From: Parapedobacter soli
Lineage (GTDB): Bacteria > Bacteroidota > Bacteroidia > Sphingobacteriales > Sphingobacteriaceae
Direction of reading: 5' to 3'
Length of the DNA: 64,000 nt
Assembly (NCBI RefSeq): GCF_025460835.1
Contig: NZ_JAMXAY010000002.1
Location: 175,316-239,315, forward strand
The translations under genes and the position numbers were made by a program. Below, piece after piece: positions 63,627 through 64,000 of the stretch. Below the pieces are notes generated by a model. The model did not search any database. It saw only the letters and a program-made list of their open reading frames with translations, and had not been told where the DNA came from. Position 1 is the stretch's first letter. Each line of letters starts with the position of its first letter.

Positions 63627-63962
63627 TCAAAACCGAACTTCCCCGTACATGCCGATTTTAAGCAGTCCATCGTTCTTTACGTTGATTTTGGTAGCATAAA
63701 CAAGGTTCTCCCGCTCGTCTTTGGTTTGGATGGTCTTGGGTGTAAACTCTGCTTTATCACTTATCCAAACCAACGTTCCCGGATATTCCCGGTAACCTCC
63801 ATCCGCATCATCTACCAATACGGTTACTTGTTGGTTTAGCCGGAGCCGGGCAAACTGTGGACCGGTAACATATGCCCTTAGGATGATAGAAGATAAATCC
63901 GCCAGTTTATACAACGGCTTTCCTATGGCGGTAGTTTCGTTGGTTTCCGCATATTTAGTCAT
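63627..63962 (-). pseudogene. C-terminal fragment of a HlyD-like membrane fusion protein
   Basis: The 111 residues from the ATG at 63962 match only the last third of periplasmic adaptor proteins (MTKYAETNETTAIGKPLYKL; ISDKAEFTPKTIQTKDERENLVYA; LKIGMYGEVRF). The N-terminal helix, lipoyl and hairpin parts are missing, and an in-frame TAA six bases before the ATG stops extension into the remaining 38 bases. A frameshift at this point would explain it, since another frame upstream (CVVQNLRD) looks adaptor-like. A sequencing error is also possible. Confidence 0.55.
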
Positions 63963-64000
63963 CCCTTAAATTCTGTACAACACACTAACAATCAGTAAAA

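Overview
The window looks like chromosome from a member of the Bacteroidota, most likely the Sphingobacteriaceae (Parapedobacter/Pedobacter-like; this is inference). The signs are a SusC/SusD pair, many exact matches to the Bacteroidota -7 promoter box (TAnnTTTG), weak Shine-Dalgarno sequences, an AraC regulator carrying a heavy-metal domain next to a copper ATPase, and base composition that looks near 50% G+C. Most of the window is coding. There is no CRISPR array, rRNA operon or intact insertion sequence.

Layout. 0-8.7 kb: purB, a lone receiver protein, a copper ATPase with its HMA-AraC regulator, a membrane protein, diaminopimelate dehydrogenase, an ECF sigma factor and a DUF421 protein. 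8.8-17.2 kb: PAS/GAF histidine kinase, an atypical LuxR regulator, DUF4142 lipoprotein, GreA-like protein, fatty acid desaturase, cold-shock protein, cupin, GlxA-type regulator, DoxX-like and SRPBCC proteins. Two near-identical short promoter-hairpin units and a third putative small RNA lie in gaps here. 17.5-21.1 kb: a secreted Gfo/Idh/MocA oxidoreductase, a lipoprotein and a membrane histidine kinase.

21.3-41.9 kb is the accessory core. A GntR-type sugar regulator diverges from susC, susD, a 928-residue secreted protein of unknown family, an SGNH esterase, an FAD oxidoreductase with a C-terminal beta-sandwich and a sodium:solute symporter. After a short scar (transposase remnant and 21-bp repeats) come a FUSC-like membrane protein, a second Gfo/Idh enzyme, the two halves of a Tm-1-like protein as separate genes, and an SMP-30 lactonase-like lipoprotein. 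Together these suggest import and oxidative breakdown of an esterified or oxidised glycan or sugar acid. The substrate cannot be read from the sequence.

42.1-47.1 kb: the threonine operon (fused aspartokinase/homoserine dehydrogenase, thrB, thrC), preceded by a Thr/Ile-rich leader peptide and an attenuator-like terminator. 47.1-50 kb: a cytosolic BtuF-like protein, an unlisted 59-residue membrane peptide, a LytS/LytTR two-component pair and tRNA-Pro(GGG). A serine-recombinase tail remnant lies beside the tRNA. 50.3-56.3 kb: dodecin, a carboxypeptidase-regulatory-like protein, M1 peptidase, Spx/ArsC-like protein, a broken outer-membrane receptor and dnaX. 56.3-64 kb: an MsbA-like exporter, a LOG-family protein, an ATP-cone/nuclease fusion and an ABC-2 efflux operon (two ATPases, two permeases) whose adaptor gene appears truncated at the window edge.
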